Source: Chitinophagaceae bacterium
GTDB lineage: Bacteria > Bacteroidota > Bacteroidia > Chitinophagales > Chitinophagaceae
Assembly (NCBI GenBank): GCA_016710935.1
Contig: JADJTY010000001.1
Location: forward strand, 124,001-188,000
Reading direction: 5' to 3'
DNA: 64,000 nt
Shown: piece after piece, positions 25,846 through 34,673 of the stretch
How the letters are laid out: each line of letters begins with the position of its first letter
How positions within the stretch are numbered: the first letter of the stretch is position 1
Program-made: the position numbers and the translations under genes
Notes under the pieces: model-generated
Told to the model about the DNA's origin: nothing
Seen by the model: only the letters and a program-made list of their open reading frames with translations
Databases searched by the model: none

Positions 25846-25867
25846 GCCCCCGTTTTTCAACGAAGGC
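25846..25867 (-). terminator. Terminator of the tRNA-like element
   Basis: On the minus strand GCCTTCGTT-gaaa-AACGGGGGC (with G-T pairs) is followed by a run of T. It lies 13 bases beyond the 3' end of the tRNA-like element at 25880, which implies the element is transcribed. Confidence 0.7.
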
Positions 25868-25879
25868 ATTTTTAAAGCG

Positions 25880-26064
25880 CTGTAGGGGAAGGGATCGAAC
25901 CTTCACGAGGCAGTTAGCTGTAGTACAAAGTTCGGTGGTCGACCCCGGTCGAGTTATCCGCCTTGCGGCGGACAAAACGGCTCTATGCTACGTTTATCCT
26001 GTTATCCTCACCCCCGAGACAAGGGGGCATGTCTGCCATGCTTGCGCAATTTCATCACCCCACA
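25880..26064 (-). ncRNA. tRNA-like structured RNA, possibly a tRNA gene with internal insertions
   Basis: The minus-strand ends pair as an acceptor stem, 5' TGTGGGG (26064-26058) with 3' CCCTACA (25887-25881), plus one unpaired G. Directly inside the 3' strand is a perfect T arm, GAAGG-TTCGATC-CCTTC (25904-25888). The 5' part resembles a tRNA-Leu D arm (TGATGAAATTG ... GGCAGACAT), but with about ten extra bases including GCATG-gcaga-CATGC. CCCCC-TTGTCTC-GGGGG follows in the anticodon-arm position; read literally the anticodon is GTC. A region of about 100 nt then occupies the variable-arm position and contains TCCGCCGCAAGGCGGA and TCGACC-gg-GGTCGA hairpins. It is 185 nt long, without encoded CCA, and followed by a terminator. 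It may be a decayed tRNA gene invaded by palindromes or an independent small RNA. Confidence 0.45.
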
Positions 26065-26141
26065 TTTTTGATCCGATCTCTATCGGAATGTTTGATAACA
26101 CAAAATTAAGGTAAAATGCCCATACGTTCAATATATTTTAT

Positions 26142-26179
26142 CAAATATTTGGAAAGTATAGAAATAATTCAAATATTTG
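26142..26179. promoter_or_regulatory. Twin palindromic operator candidates before the Lrp gene
   Basis: CAAATATTTG occurs at 26142-26151 and again at 26170-26179, 28 bp apart (close to three helical turns) and 39 bp before the Lrp-family ATG. This spacing suits autoregulation by a dimeric or octameric Lrp-type protein. Confidence 0.55.
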
Positions 26180-26217
26180 TGTATTAATTTGAATATAATC
26201 TAAAAACAAACTGTATA

Positions 26218-26691
26218 ATGGCAACCAAATTAAATCTTGACAAACTGGATCTGCAGATCATTCATGAAATGATGGAGACCTCGGAGATATCGTATGCCGA
26301 ACTGGGTAAAAAACTCTTTGTAAGCGGCGGTACCATTCATGTACGCATTAAAAAGCTGCAGGAATTTGGCATTGTTAAAGGTAATAAAATGGATGTAGAT
26401 ATCAAACAACTCGGTTATGATATTACCGCCTTTGTGGGCATATACCTCGAAAAAAGTTCCATGTATGATGCAGTGGCCAAAGAGCTGATGAACATCCCGG
26501 AAATTGTAAGACTGAATTATATTACCGGTAACTACAGCATGTTCATTGAAATTGTTTGTAAAGATATTAACCAGCTGCGTTTTGTTTTGCACGATGAACT
26601 GCAGAAAATTAAAGGCATCGACAGAACAGAAACTTTTATTTCGCTGGAAGAAGGATTTAATCGTAATGTTCAGGTGGCAACAGAATCTTAA
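26218..26691 (+). CDS. Lrp/AsnC-family transcriptional regulator
   Basis: 157 residues: an N-terminal winged helix-turn-helix (LDLQIIHEMMETSEISYAEL, then GGTIHVRIKKLQEFGIVKG) and a C-terminal RAM/AsnC ligand-sensing domain (AFVGIYLEK..., ITGNYSMFIEIVCKD). Such proteins sense amino acids and regulate metabolism. The gene has twin palindromes upstream and is followed 12 bp later by the FAD oxidoreductase gene, a likely target or partner. The effector cannot be told from sequence. Confidence 0.92.
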   Translation: MATKLNLDKLDLQIIHEMMETSEISYAELGKKLFVSGGTIHVRIKKLQEFGIVKGNKMDVDIKQLGYDITAFVGIYLEKSSMYDAVAKELMNIPEIVRLNYITGNYSMFIEIVCKDINQLRFVLHDELQKIKGIDRTETFISLEEGFNRNVQVATES

Positions 26692-26703
26692 AGCATCTTC
26701 ATA

Positions 26704-28620
26704 ATGTTTCGTTTTTTATTTGCGTTTATACTGCTCTGTTTTCTTTTTACCAAGGCAACATCCCAAACACTGTATACAGATGTACTGGTGATTGGTGGTG
26801 GTACCGGGGGTACTGCTGCGGGCATACAAAGCGCCAGGCTTCAGGTAAAAACCATTATTGCCGAGCCCACATCCTGGCTGGGGGGCATGCTTACCGCTGC
26901 AGGCGTTAGCGCAACAGACGGCAACCATCTTTTGCACAGCGGCTTATGGAACGAATTCAGGCAACAGCTTCGTAAACATTATAAAACAGAAAATTTAGCA
27001 ACAGGCTGGGTAAGTAATACCCTGTTTGAGCCGCATGTGGGCGATAGTATTTTTAAAGCCATCTGTGGTAAAGAAAAAAATTATTTGTCGGTCTTGTATG
27101 GTTTGCAGTTGCAATCGGTATTAAAGAAAAACAATAAAATTACCGGTGCCGTTTTTTTAAATGCTGATAAAAAGATCATTACCATTAAAAGCAAGATCTG
27201 TATTGATGCTACCGAAGCAGGTGATGTGATTGCCATGAGTGCTACGGCCTATGACCTGGGTATGGAAGATGCAGCTTATTCAAAAGAATCTTTTGCACCG
27301 GGCAAAAACAATATCATACAGGACCTTACCTGGGCGGCCATTTTAAAGGATTATGGAAAGGGTACTGATAACACCATTTCACGCCCGGATGGATATGATT
27401 CTACCCGTTTTTTTAAAAGCTGCACATCCGTTTTTAACAACGATTCAATTGCTTCACCCTGGAATGCACAAAAAATGCTGAACTACGGAAAAATAAAAAA
27501 TAATAAATACATGCTCAACTGGCCGGCAAGCGGCAATGATTATTACCTGAATGTGATTGAAGATAAACCGGCAGTAAGAATGATAAAATATGCAGCAGCA
27601 AAAAACCATACCCTGCAATTCATTTATTATATACAAAAAGAACTGGGTTATAAAAACCTGGGACTTGCCGATGATGAATTTCCCACAACCGATAAACTGG
27701 CCATGATACCCTATAACCGCGAAAGCAGGCGGATGAAAGGGCTGGTAAGGATTAACAACAATTACCTGGTCAATCCTTTTGAAAAAGATCAATCTTTATA
27801 CCGTACCGGAATTTCTGTAGGCGATTACCCGGTAGATCATCATCACCATAAAAATGAACAGGCTCCAAAAATAAAATTCACCCATGTAAGTTCTTATACC
27901 ATACCACTGGGTTGTTTAATTCCTGAAAAAACTAACGGACTGATTGCCGCAGAAAAAAATATCAGTGTGAGTAATATCGTAAATGGTACAACCCGGTTGC
28001 AACCCGTTGTACTTTTAACCGGCCAGGCAGCAGGAGCGTTGGCCGCAGTTTGTGTACAAAAAAATGTGGAGCCGCGTAATGCGGCAACCAGGGATGTGCA
28101 GCAGATCTTATTGCAGGCCACATGTTACCTCATGCCTTATGTAGATGTAAGGCCCGGTGACACTTACTGGGAAGTGATACAAAAAGCAGGAGCCACCGGT
28201 ATTTTACAGGGAACCGGCATTAGTGAAGGCTGGGCCAATAAAACGTATTTCTATCCGGATAGCACCGTGGCCTACTACCGGTTTGTTGATGCTATCAACG
28301 AGTTTTATCCCTGCTTACCGGTAACAGATACATTCATTGGCCGGCCTGTTCAGGTAAAAGAAGCCTGGGAAATGCTGGCTACCTTAGTACATGCCATCAG
28401 GGTCAGAAAAAATATTCCGCATAAATGGCCATCCATAATCGCAAATGAACAGGTTGCTGTGTGGAAAGCCTCTATTCCGGAGCCGTATCCCGGCGATGAT
28501 GCTCCCGTAAAAAGAAAACATATTGCTATGCTGATGAGTCAGCTGGCAATTGATCCGTTTATTGAAGACGTAGATCATAACGGGAAACTGAAATTACGGT
28601 TTACCCCGGTAAAGTTTTAA
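26704..28620 (+). CDS. Secreted FAD-dependent oxidoreductase
   Basis: 638 residues with a signal peptide ending ATSQ, then the dinucleotide-binding motif DVLVIGGGTGGTAAGIQSAR and a typical second strand TIIAEPTSWLGGMLTAAGVS. It belongs to the FAD_oxidored family, found in Bacteroidota beside glycan-processing genes and sometimes misnamed xanthan lyase. The substrate is unknown. A C-terminal region after residue 480 shows no FAD motif. It overlaps the end of the convergent DUF4434 gene by 20 bp. Confidence 0.85.
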   Translation: MFRFLFAFILLCFLFTKATSQTLYTDVLVIGGGTGGTAAGIQSARLQVKTIIAEPTSWLGGMLTAAGVSATDGNHLLHSGLWNEFRQQLRKHYKTENLATGWVSNTLFEPHVGDSIFKAICGKEKNYLSVLYGLQLQSVLKKNNKITGAVFLNADKKIITIKSKICIDATEAGDVIAMSATAYDLGMEDAAYSKESFAPGKNNIIQDLTWAAILKDYGKGTDNTISRPDGYDSTRFFKSCTSVFNNDSIASPWNAQKMLNYGKIKNNKYMLNWPASGNDYYLNVIEDKPAVRMIKYAAAKNHTLQFIYYIQKELGYKNLGLADDEFPTTDKLAMIPYNRESRRMKGLVRINNNYLVNPFEKDQSLYRTGISVGDYPVDHHHHKNEQAPKIKFTHVSSYTIPLGCLIPEKTNGLIAAEKNISVSNIVNGTTRLQPVVLLTGQAAGALAAVCVQKNVEPRNAATRDVQQILLQATCYLMPYVDVRPGDTYWEVIQKAGATGILQGTGISEGWANKTYFYPDSTVAYYRFVDAINEFYPCLPVTDTFIGRPVQVKEAWEMLATLVHAIRVRKNIPHKWPSIIANEQVAVWKASIPEPYPGDDAPVKRKHIAMLMSQLAIDPFIEDVDHNGKLKLRFTPVKF

Positions 28621-29539
28621 TATACTCCTTATACCTTTCATACAGGTGTGCTGCAGATATGTACGAAGACTGCGGACTCATAAAATGCGAAAACTCAAAT
28701 GTGATGGCTTTATCGTAACCGGCCTTTCGGGCCGCTTCTAATTTCAACCGTAGCTTTTCAAATTTAATGGGTAAGAATTTAATGGGCATGTCACGGTCAA
28801 AAGTTTCAGCATTGGTCCAGCATTGTAACCCGTATTTATTTGCCATGCTTTTATTTACTTCAAAAAAAGCCGGCAGCTCATGGTATTCAATATGCCCGTC
28901 CTGAAAAGCCACTGCATCCACCGCACCTTTAATGCCATCAAAGATCTCACTCCATTCCTCCTCATGTTGCCTGATGGAAACAGCCTCCTCTTTACTGATT
29001 GTATCTGCAGCTGCACTTACAGCTTTGCTGCCATCTATCCACGGTGATATAAAGGTAGGCAGGTTGCCGGATACCTCTTTACAATGCCTGCCCAGTTGGG
29101 CATACAGGTCAATCACGCCTTTTACGCGGCGGCTTACTTCCTGTGTAAGATACCAGCCTTTAAAACTTTTGTGCTCACCATATTTTTTCCAAACCTCATC
29201 AATCACTTTTCGGTTAAGGTCTACCTCTTTTTGAAATTCTCCTTTCACCCAATACTTACCGGTATCGTACAATCCAAAATAAAAATGCATGTGGTGCTTG
29301 TCTGCCAGTTCAAGAAAAAGCTTAACCAGGTCAACGGGTGGGTTGTAGCAACCTTCTGCTTTTATTAATACCTCACTGGGGTAGGTAAGCCAGCGGCGGT
29401 ATCCGCTTCTGATAAGTATTACGGTATCAATGCCCACCATTTTCATATGACTGAAGTCGGCATCCCATTCGTGCCTGCCCCAGTTCTGGTGCGGTATATC
29501 ATGACTGATCTCATCAATAAATGTTGCTGTTATTTTCAT
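28601..29539 (-). CDS. DUF4434 TIM-barrel-like protein
   Basis: A 312-residue protein with the DUF4434 pattern: ATFIDEISHDIPHQNWG at the start, MKMVGIDTVILIRSGYRR, FYFGLYDTGKYW and FKGWYLTQEVSRR. The family is expected to be a (beta/alpha)8 barrel related to glycoside hydrolases. No signal peptide is visible, so it may be cytoplasmic. A sugar substrate is inference from the fold; no catalytic pair can be assigned with confidence. Confidence 0.8.
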   Translation of the reverse strand: MKITATFIDEISHDIPHQNWGRHEWDADFSHMKMVGIDTVILIRSGYRRWLTYPSEVLIKAEGCYNPPVDLVKLFLELADKHHMHFYFGLYDTGKYWVKGEFQKEVDLNRKVIDEVWKKYGEHKSFKGWYLTQEVSRRVKGVIDLYAQLGRHCKEVSGNLPTFISPWIDGSKAVSAAADTISKEEAVSIRQHEEEWSEIFDGIKGAVDAVAFQDGHIEYHELPAFFEVNKSMANKYGLQCWTNAETFDRDMPIKFLPIKFEKLRLKLEAARKAGYDKAITFEFSHFMSPQSSYISAAHLYERYKEYIKTLPG

Positions 29540-29680
29540 AAATATATTTTATAAAAACATAATTGTTCTTAGTGAGGTTACTGTTATAGTAACGATACTG
29601 GATAGGGTTCAACTATGTAAAAGTTTTTCAAATTTTCAGGCTCAATCCAGCATCCAGTATCCAGCATTCAGTATCCTGCA

Positions 29681-30784
29681 TCAGCCCTCCTTCACATCCA
29701 CCGCATCCCTCAATCCATTTCCCAGTAAATTAAAAGCAAGCACCAGCAACATAATGGCAAAGCCCGGAACCAGTGCCAGCAAAGGATTGTGTGTAATGAT
29801 GAAATTATAATTCTCTTTGATCATTAAGCCCCAGCTGGGTTGGGGTGGCTGAATGCCAATGCCCAAAAAACTTAAACCGGCTTCAACAATGATGGCAGTT
29901 GCAAAATTACTGGCAGCAATAACCATTACAGGGCCCAGTATATTTGGTAAAATATGCCGCACAATAATGCGGCTGTTTTTTAATCCCAATGCCCGCGCTG
30001 CCTGTACATATTCCATTTCTTTAATGGCCATTACCTGTCCACGTATAAGGCGGGCCACACTCACCCACATGGTTAGGCCAACTGCAATAAATATTTGCCA
30101 GAAACCTTTGCCCATCGCCATGGTAATGGCAAAAACCAGCAGCAAAGTGGGAATACTCCAGGTAACATTTACCAGCCACATGATCACTTCATCTACCCAT
30201 CCCCGGTAATAACCGGCCAATGCACCTAAAATAATACCGAGTGTTAAAGAGATGAGTACAGCAATTAAACCCACAGCCAGGCTAACTCTTGTTCCAATAA
30301 TGAGGCGACTTAAAATATCCCTGCCAAATTTATCGGTACCCAGCCAGTATTTTTTAGTGAAGATATTTTGTTGCAAGGCCGCAGGGTTATTGCCGGTTAG
30401 TTCATTGATGGAATAGTATTGTACAACCGAAGTGTCATCATCAATGAATTTATTGATCAAAAGACTGTCGCCTTTAACCCGGTATCCTTTTATAGGTACC
30501 AGTTGAAAATTATTTTTTTTACCGCTGATGAAATGATGGAGCCAATTGGTTTCTGAAACATTATTGGCAGGGATCTTTAAAAACTGCTGACTGTACCCCG
30601 GCTTCTTGGCCTGTATCTCCACCGTTTGCAGATCGGCATAGGGCGAATTATCGGGCGCAATAAGATATCCGAAAATGGAAATGAATACGGCAAGTATGAT
30701 AATGACCAAACCAAACAAAGCGCCCCTGTTTTTTTTGAGTCGCTTCCACATGGCAGCCTTAAAAGAAAATTCAGTTTGGGACAT
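29681..30784 (-). CDS. ABC transporter permease (OppC/DppC type)
   Basis: A 367-residue inner-membrane permease of a peptide or nickel type importer. The N-terminal helix (about 20-42) is followed by a long periplasmic loop (45-135), then the BPD_transp_1 domain starting KYWLGTDKFGRDILSRLIIG and the EAA loop AARALGLKNSRIIVRHILPN. The matching OppB-type permease, ATPases and binding protein are not in the window, as is common for these genes in Bacteroidota. Confidence 0.9.
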   Translation of the reverse strand: MSQTEFSFKAAMWKRLKKNRGALFGLVIIILAVFISIFGYLIAPDNSPYADLQTVEIQAKKPGYSQQFLKIPANNVSETNWLHHFISGKKNNFQLVPIKGYRVKGDSLLINKFIDDDTSVVQYYSINELTGNNPAALQQNIFTKKYWLGTDKFGRDILSRLIIGTRVSLAVGLIAVLISLTLGIILGALAGYYRGWVDEVIMWLVNVTWSIPTLLLVFAITMAMGKGFWQIFIAVGLTMWVSVARLIRGQVMAIKEMEYVQAARALGLKNSRIIVRHILPNILGPVMVIAASNFATAIIVEAGLSFLGIGIQPPQPSWGLMIKENYNFIITHNPLLALVPGFAIMLLVLAFNLLGNGLRDAVDVKEG

Positions 30785-30802
30785 GCTGTAATTTACAATT
30801 TC

Positions 30803-30824
30803 AATCCCGATAGCTATCGGGATT
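30803..30824. repeat. Palindrome AATCCCGATAGC/GCTATCGGGATT
   Basis: A perfect 22-bp palindrome of the CCCGATAGCTATCGGG family. Its last bases overlap the stop codon of the glycosyltransferase gene that carries another copy at its 5' end. Confidence 0.8.
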
Positions 30825-32011
30825 ATTTCACTTTTCTTTCTTTCCAGCTATAACTGCCAAACTTGCCCAGCCAGCCGGCGATTACGGTATATACAATATG
30901 AAAGGGCTGCATCAGTGGAAACAGCCACAGCATTTTTTGTTTGCCAAAGAAAGTAGCGACCGGGTAAAGAAAGATGAGTTCTGCTATTGTTTTTATGAAA
31001 AGTAATAAAAGCCATAAGCCCATCAATGACCAATGACCAATGACCAGTGACAATTGCAAATTATTGAATAGGGCAAAAACCGGCAGCAACAGCAGCAATA
31101 CATTAACAACATACACCAGGAACAACACCGCAAAAATTCTTTTATCATCATACTTATCGGCTTTGCTGGCCCAGCGTATGCGTTGATTGAAAAACTCTTT
31201 TACAGAATGTACCGGTGCTGTTTGTACAATGGCTTCTTTCGATTTTAAGAACATTACTTTGTTTGGATGAAGTTTGTAGATCTTATGCATCAGCAGCATA
31301 TCGTCGCCGCTGGCAATATGATCAACACCTGCAAAACCATTCACTGCTTCAAATGCTTTTTTTGTATAGGCCAGGTTGGCGCCATTGCACATGCTGTGTA
31401 TTTTTTTATGAACCGATGCACCGGTAATTCCCTGCAGGGTCATAAAATCGAGTGCCTGAAAAAATTCAATGAATTTATTACTACAGTCTATTGAAACAGG
31501 CGCTGCAATAAACTGCGGCTGATATGCTTCATAAAATGCAGCAATGGTAAGGAGCCAGTTTTCTTTTACAAAACAATCAGCATCGGTAGTAACAATTAAC
31601 TCACCGGTTGATTGAGCCATAGCAATTTCAATCGCTTTCTTTTTGTAGGAATTCAGTTCATCGGTCACAAAATCTTTTAACGAAATGAGTTTTACATTTT
31701 TATCTGCGTAGCTGTTTACAATGGCAGAAGTGTTATCTGTTGAATGATCATCTACCACCAACACTTCAAATAATTCCATTGGGTAAGATTGACTGCAAAT
31801 TGAATCCAGGCAGGCTGCAATATTTTCTTCCTCATTACGTGCCGGGATAATAACAGTAATTCTTGTTGAAGGCTTAAAATCTACATTCGACTCCCCGATA
31901 GCTATCGGGACTAAAATCTGCAATTGATGTCCAGCTTTTCCAATAGTAAAGAATGAGCAGCGAATATAAGCCGAAAATAACCAGTAAAATGATGAGTAAA
32001 GCCTGCTGCAT
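30823..32011 (-). pseudogene. Membrane glycosyltransferase family 2, split by a palindrome insertion
   Basis: The catalytic part is intact: TVIIPARNEEENIAACL, VDDHSTDNT, the DxD site in VTTDADCF, GDDMLL, and the (Q/R)xxRW motif in NQRIRWASK, then C-terminal helices. The native N-terminus starts at ATG 32011 (MQQALLIILLVIFGLYSLLI) and encodes a membrane helix ending WKSWTSIADF, but is out of frame with the rest. A 37-bp insertion (31876-31912) causes the shift; removing it joins ...TSIADF directly to KPSTRITVIIPARN. Without re-initiation the product is lost. The frame open upstream to 32061 has no protein-like N-terminus. Confidence 0.85.
31876..31919. mobile_element. 37-bp palindrome-bearing insertion with 7-bp direct repeats
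   Basis: AAAATCT at 31876-31882 and 31913-31919 flank 30 bp that contain CCCGATAGCTATCGGG (31894-31909). The arrangement looks like a target duplication around a small palindromic insert inside the glycosyltransferase gene. Confidence 0.75.
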
Positions 32012-32162
32012 AGTGGTTTAAATAAAATGATGAGACAACAATAATGATCCAGCCCGGCCATTAGTATTCAACTTCATTTCTGTGATCCGGAGATAGCTTC
32101 GTCGTACCTCCTCGCTATGACGGTTAACACAAAAATAAATTTTAAAATGTCAAACGAATGAT

Positions 32163-32170
32163 TATCTTTG
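32163..32170 (+). promoter_or_regulatory. -7 element for the MarR gene
   Basis: TATCTTTG matches TAnnTTTG and ends two bases before the inverted repeat at 32173. Confidence 0.6.
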
Positions 32171-32172
32171 TT

Positions 32173-32190
32173 TAGTTGCATAAACAACTA
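32173..32190. promoter_or_regulatory. Probable MarR operator
   Basis: TAGTTG-cataaa-CAACTA, a perfect 6+6 inverted repeat, lies between the -7 element and the ATG at 32192. A repressor bound here would block initiation. Confidence 0.55.
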
Positions 32191-32191
32191 T

Positions 32192-32635
32192 ATGCCAAAC
32201 AACCAATTTAAAAAAGGTGAACTCTATAGCTTCATAACCGGTAAGGCCAGCACGGCGATCGGGCGGCGGCTGCAAAAGAATTTTAAGCAGGCCGAAGTAG
32301 AGATAACCATTGAACAATGGAGTGTGCTGTATCATTTGTGGAAGGTGGATGGGATGAGCCAGCAACAATTATGCGATGCCACTTTCAGGGATAAGCCAAG
32401 CATAACCCGCCTGGTTGATAACCTGGAAAAACTGAAACTGGTAAAAAGAAATGCTTCCAAAGAAGACCGTCGCAAGAACCTGATCGTATTAACACCCGAA
32501 GGAAAAGAACTGGAAGAGCATTGCATGGCAATTGCCAATACAACTTTAAACGAAGCCCTGCAGGGCGTTACTAACGGACAGGTAGAGATCGCAAAAGAAG
32601 TATTGCAGATGGTGTATGATAATCTTGCCCCCTAA
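32192..32635 (+). CDS. MarR-family transcriptional regulator
   Basis: 147 residues with a winged helix-turn-helix (SQQQLCDATFRDKPSITRLV, then wing SKEDRRKNLIVLTPEG with the conserved Asp-Arg) between dimerisation helices. MarR proteins usually repress transport, stress or aromatic/lipid metabolism genes and release DNA on binding a small ligand. ATG 32192 is used instead of the TTG at 32168, because the latter lies inside the promoter and operator. The acyl-CoA dehydrogenase downstream is a possible target. Confidence 0.92.
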   Translation: MPNNQFKKGELYSFITGKASTAIGRRLQKNFKQAEVEITIEQWSVLYHLWKVDGMSQQQLCDATFRDKPSITRLVDNLEKLKLVKRNASKEDRRKNLIVLTPEGKELEEHCMAIANTTLNEALQGVTNGQVEIAKEVLQMVYDNLAP

Positions 32636-32746
32636 ATTCCCCAAAGGGGGAGTGAAAGCAAGAGCCTGAGTGAAGGGACACTTTTAAAGAATTGAAACAT
32701 ACTGGCTTGTTGAAATAAAAACTTTTAAATAATCATACTCTTAAAA

Positions 32747-32774
32747 CCCCTCTTTTGGAGAGGTTTGGGGAGGC
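32747..32774. repeat. Uninterrupted GC-rich repeat unit
   Basis: CCCCTCTTTTGGAG directly followed by AGGTTTGGGGAGGC. It serves as the uninterrupted reference for the copy at 21446-21494. A related CCCCAAAGGGGGAG lies at about 32640. It sits 13 bp before the acyl-CoA dehydrogenase ATG. Confidence 0.75.
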
Positions 32775-32787
32775 TAAATCAATCTTT

Positions 32788-34581
32788 ATGAGCACATCAA
32801 CCGCAACCACCACACCCCTTAAAGGCGGCGAATGGTTAATTAAAGAAAGCAATGCATTTGACACCTACACGCCAGAAGATTTTAATGAAGAGCAGCAGAT
32901 GGTTAAAGACATGTGCCTGCAGTTTTTGGCAAGCGAGGTTTTACCCGTTGTGGACCGTATTGATAAAATGGAACCCGGCCTTATGCCATCACTGATGGTT
33001 AAAGCCGGTGAACAGGGTTTACTCGGTACGTCAATACCCGAAGAGTTTGGCGGACTGGGTAAAGATTTTATTACGTCTACCCTGGTGAACGAAGGCCTTG
33101 GCGGCGGTTTCTCTTTTAGCGTGGCCATTGCAGCACATACAGGTATTGGCACATTGCCTATTCTGTATTTTGGTACCGAAGCCCAAAAACAAAAATACAT
33201 TCCCAAGCTGGCAAGCGGCGAATGGAAGGGCGCTTACGGACTTACCGAACCCAATAGCGGCAGTGATGCACTGAGTGCTAAAACAACGGCTGTACTTAGT
33301 GAAGATGGGAAAAATTATATCCTCAACGGACAAAAATGCTGGATAACCAACGGTGGTTTTGCTGATGTATACACTGTGTTTGCAAAAATAGACGGCGATA
33401 AATTCAGTGCGTTTATTGTTGAACGTGGTATGGAAGGTTTTACACAGGGGCCGGAGGAACATAAGATGGGTATTAAAGGCTCATCTACCGTACAATTATA
33501 TTTCCAGGATTGTAAAGTACCGGTTGAAAATCTGTTAGGCGAAATTGGCAAGGGACATATCATTGCTTTCAACATTTTAAATATTGGCCGTTTAAAATTA
33601 GCGGCTGCAGCCATTGGCGGTGCTAAAATGTCGCTGACAGATACCATCAACTATGCCAAAACCAGGGAACAGTTTAAAACAGCCATCGCCAATTTTGGCG
33701 CTATAAAATACAAGCTTGCCGAAATGGCCATCCGCATTTTTGTGGGCGAAACAGCTATTTACCGAACCAGCAAATGGATAGATGATAAAGAAACCGAACT
33801 GGAAGCTGCCGGTAAAACTTTTGCTGAAGCCCTGCTGGGTGCTGCAGAAGAATATGCCGTAGAGTGTGCCATTTTAAAAGTACAGGGTAGTGAAGTGTTG
33901 GATTATGTAGTAGATGAAGGTGTGCAGGTGCATGGTGGTAACGGTTTTAGCGATGAATATGCTGCCAGTCGTGGTTACCGCGATAGCCGCATTAACCGCA
34001 TATACGAAGGTACCAACGAAATTAACCGCCTGCTTACGGTAGATATGATCTTAAAGCGTGCCATGAAAGGTAAGCTCGACCTGATGGGTCCGGCCATGGC
34101 CGTTAGTAAAGAACTGATGAGCATACCGGAGTTTGGTAATGATGATGAAACCGCTTTTGCAAAAGAGAAGAAAGCCATCATCAATATGAAGAAGAGTATT
34201 TTAATGGTAGCCGGTGCAGCCGTGCAAAAGCTGATGATGAAACTGAACGATGAGCAGGAAATACTGATGAACATAGCCGATATGGCCATTGAAACGTTTG
34301 AAGCAGAAAGTGTTTTATTGCGTATCATGAAGATGGTGGATAAACAGGGCGAAGCCGAATCGCAGCTGCAGATCGATATCATGCGCTGCTACCTGAACGA
34401 TGCTGTTGACAGGTTGAACAAAGCCGGTAAAGAAGCCATCAATGCATTTGCCGGTGGCGATGAACAACGCATGATGCTGCTGGGCTTAAAACGTTTTACA
34501 AAAACAGAACCTTTTAACAGTAAAGATGCCAGAAGAAGAATTGCTGACAAGCTGATCGCAGAAAGTAAATACGCCTGGTAA
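32788..34581 (+). CDS. Acyl-CoA dehydrogenase
   Basis: A flavoenzyme that oxidises acyl-CoA to trans-2-enoyl-CoA, 597 residues. Signatures: YGLTEPNSGSDALSAKTTA (FAD/substrate contacts), CWITNGGFADVYTVFAK, and RIYEGTNEINRLL near residue 410. The C-terminal 170 residues form an extra helical domain, as in the larger bacterial ACADs. ATG 32788 is preferred over an in-frame TTG at 32755, which lies inside the repeat unit. No other beta-oxidation gene is adjacent. Confidence 0.93.
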   Translation: MSTSTATTTPLKGGEWLIKESNAFDTYTPEDFNEEQQMVKDMCLQFLASEVLPVVDRIDKMEPGLMPSLMVKAGEQGLLGTSIPEEFGGLGKDFITSTLVNEGLGGGFSFSVAIAAHTGIGTLPILYFGTEAQKQKYIPKLASGEWKGAYGLTEPNSGSDALSAKTTAVLSEDGKNYILNGQKCWITNGGFADVYTVFAKIDGDKFSAFIVERGMEGFTQGPEEHKMGIKGSSTVQLYFQDCKVPVENLLGEIGKGHIIAFNILNIGRLKLAAAAIGGAKMSLTDTINYAKTREQFKTAIANFGAIKYKLAEMAIRIFVGETAIYRTSKWIDDKETELEAAGKTFAEALLGAAEEYAVECAILKVQGSEVLDYVVDEGVQVHGGNGFSDEYAASRGYRDSRINRIYEGTNEINRLLTVDMILKRAMKGKLDLMGPAMAVSKELMSIPEFGNDDETAFAKEKKAIINMKKSILMVAGAAVQKLMMKLNDEQEILMNIADMAIETFEAESVLLRIMKMVDKQGEAESQLQIDIMRCYLNDAVDRLNKAGKEAINAFAGGDEQRMMLLGLKRFTKTEPFNSKDARRRIADKLIAESKYAW

Positions 34582-34610
34582 AACAGGCACCAGAATAGGT
34601 ATTACGTGAA

Positions 34611-34643
34611 AAAGATTGACTAAGAGATTGGTCAATCTTTTTT
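34611..34643 (+). terminator. Terminator after the acyl-CoA dehydrogenase gene
   Basis: AAAGATTGAC (34611-34620) pairs perfectly with GTCAATCTTT (34631-34640) across a 10-nt loop, followed by TTT. A/T symmetry would allow it to work on both strands. Confidence 0.8.
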
Positions 34644-34673
34644 AAGCTTTAAATTTCTGTTCGTGCCCGTAAT

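Noticed and set aside
25880..26064. tmRNA (ssrA)
   Set aside because: Too short, no tag reading frame ending in a hydrophobic degradation tag, and no typical tmRNA 5' sequence after the acceptor stem.
25880..26064. Group I intron inside a tRNA gene
   Set aside because: The extra sequence lies in the variable-arm and D-loop positions, not the anticodon loop, and is far too short with none of the conserved intron core.
32012..32061. N-terminal extension of the glycosyltransferase frame
   Set aside because: The residues from the open frame upstream (Cys- and aromatic-rich) are an out-of-frame reading of the true membrane helix, which starts at 32011 in another frame.
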